Of a stretch of 6,555 nucleotides of DNA, positions 6,450 to 6,555 are shown piece by piece. Below the pieces are notes generated by a model. The model was not told where the DNA came from. It searched no databases and saw nothing but the letters and a program-made list of their open reading frames with translations. Each line of letters begins with the position of its first letter. Position 1 is the stretch's first letter. Source of the DNA: Methylobacter sp. (GTDB taxonomy: Bacteria; Pseudomonadota; Gammaproteobacteria; Methylococcales; Methylomonadaceae); contig JALNYY010000193.1 in NCBI GenBank assembly GCA_023229605.1, positions 1 to 6,555 of the forward strand, read 5' to 3'. Made by a program: the position numbers and the translations under genes.

Positions 6450-6555
6450 TTAGCCTTTAATACAAATCACCGGCTCCAGTCTGGCGACTTTCCGGGCCAG
6501 ACCGGCCCGGTCGGCAATATCCACCACCGCACTGACATCTTTGTAAGCCAAGGGC
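6450..6555 (-). CDS. rtcB: RNA ligase RtcB, C-terminal end (partial)
   Basis: Only the last 34 codons and the TAA stop (6452-6450) lie in the window; the gene continues past the right edge. The translation starts PLAYKDVSAVVD, continues through RAGLARKVARLEP and ends VICIKG. This matches the conserved RtcB tail (AYKDVDxVVxxxxxAGLARKVARLRPxxxxKG). RtcB is the GTP- and Mn-dependent 3'-phosphate/5'-OH RNA ligase used in RNA repair and, in some lineages, tRNA splicing. The tail is closer to the broadly distributed archaeal-like type (VARLxPxxxxKG ending) than to the E. coli form. Catalytic residues lie upstream, outside the window, so integrity cannot be judged. Confidence 0.85.
   Translation of the reverse strand, partial: PLAYKDVSAVVDIADRAGLARKVARLEPVICIKG

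Overview
The window looks like a piece of a proteobacterial chromosome, probably a gamma- or betaproteobacterium of moderate GC content. No marker gene fixes the taxon. The pointers are an rtcB tail, a DUF72-family remnant, a small membrane protein of the phage_holin_4_2 (YvlD-like) family, and a REP-like palindrome of a type I recall from many environmental proteobacteria. No rRNA, tRNA, CRISPR array or complete mobile element is visible.

Layout, left to right. Positions 1-277 hold no convincing gene; they carry a long imperfect inverted repeat (146-215) and a weak promoter candidate ahead of the first gene. Positions 278-2542 (+) encode a 754-residue protein with an Mrr-like PD-(D/E)xK nuclease domain fused to an nSTAND3-type NTPase. 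After an 82-nt gap, 2625-5291 (+) encodes an 888-residue Rad50/SMC-like ABC ATPase with a CxxC zinc-hook motif, an extra N-terminal helical segment and an unassigned C-terminal helical domain. A 433-nt AT-rich gap follows, with a terminator-like hairpin at 5416-5460 and a second hairpin at 5666-5700. On the minus strand, converging on the pair, lie the small membrane protein (5725-6060), a truncated DUF72 fragment (6195-6371), a REP-like hairpin (6401-6434) and the last 34 codons of rtcB (6450-6555).

The main point of interest is the two plus-strand genes. They look like a two-gene antiphage defence module: a nuclease-STAND effector or sensor next to a zinc-hook ABC ATPase. The parts recall Avs (STAND NTPases with N-terminal effectors), Lamassu (nuclease plus zinc-hook SMC) and RloC (zinc-hook ABC ATPase with an effector domain). 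I cannot match this exact combination to a named system. The defence role is inferred from domain content and gene pairing; the sequence does not demonstrate it.

The right-hand genes look like ordinary chromosomal genes, but the segment between rtcB and the membrane gene is scrambled: it holds only a broken DUF72 start and a repeat. This suggests a rearrangement-prone site next to the defence pair.
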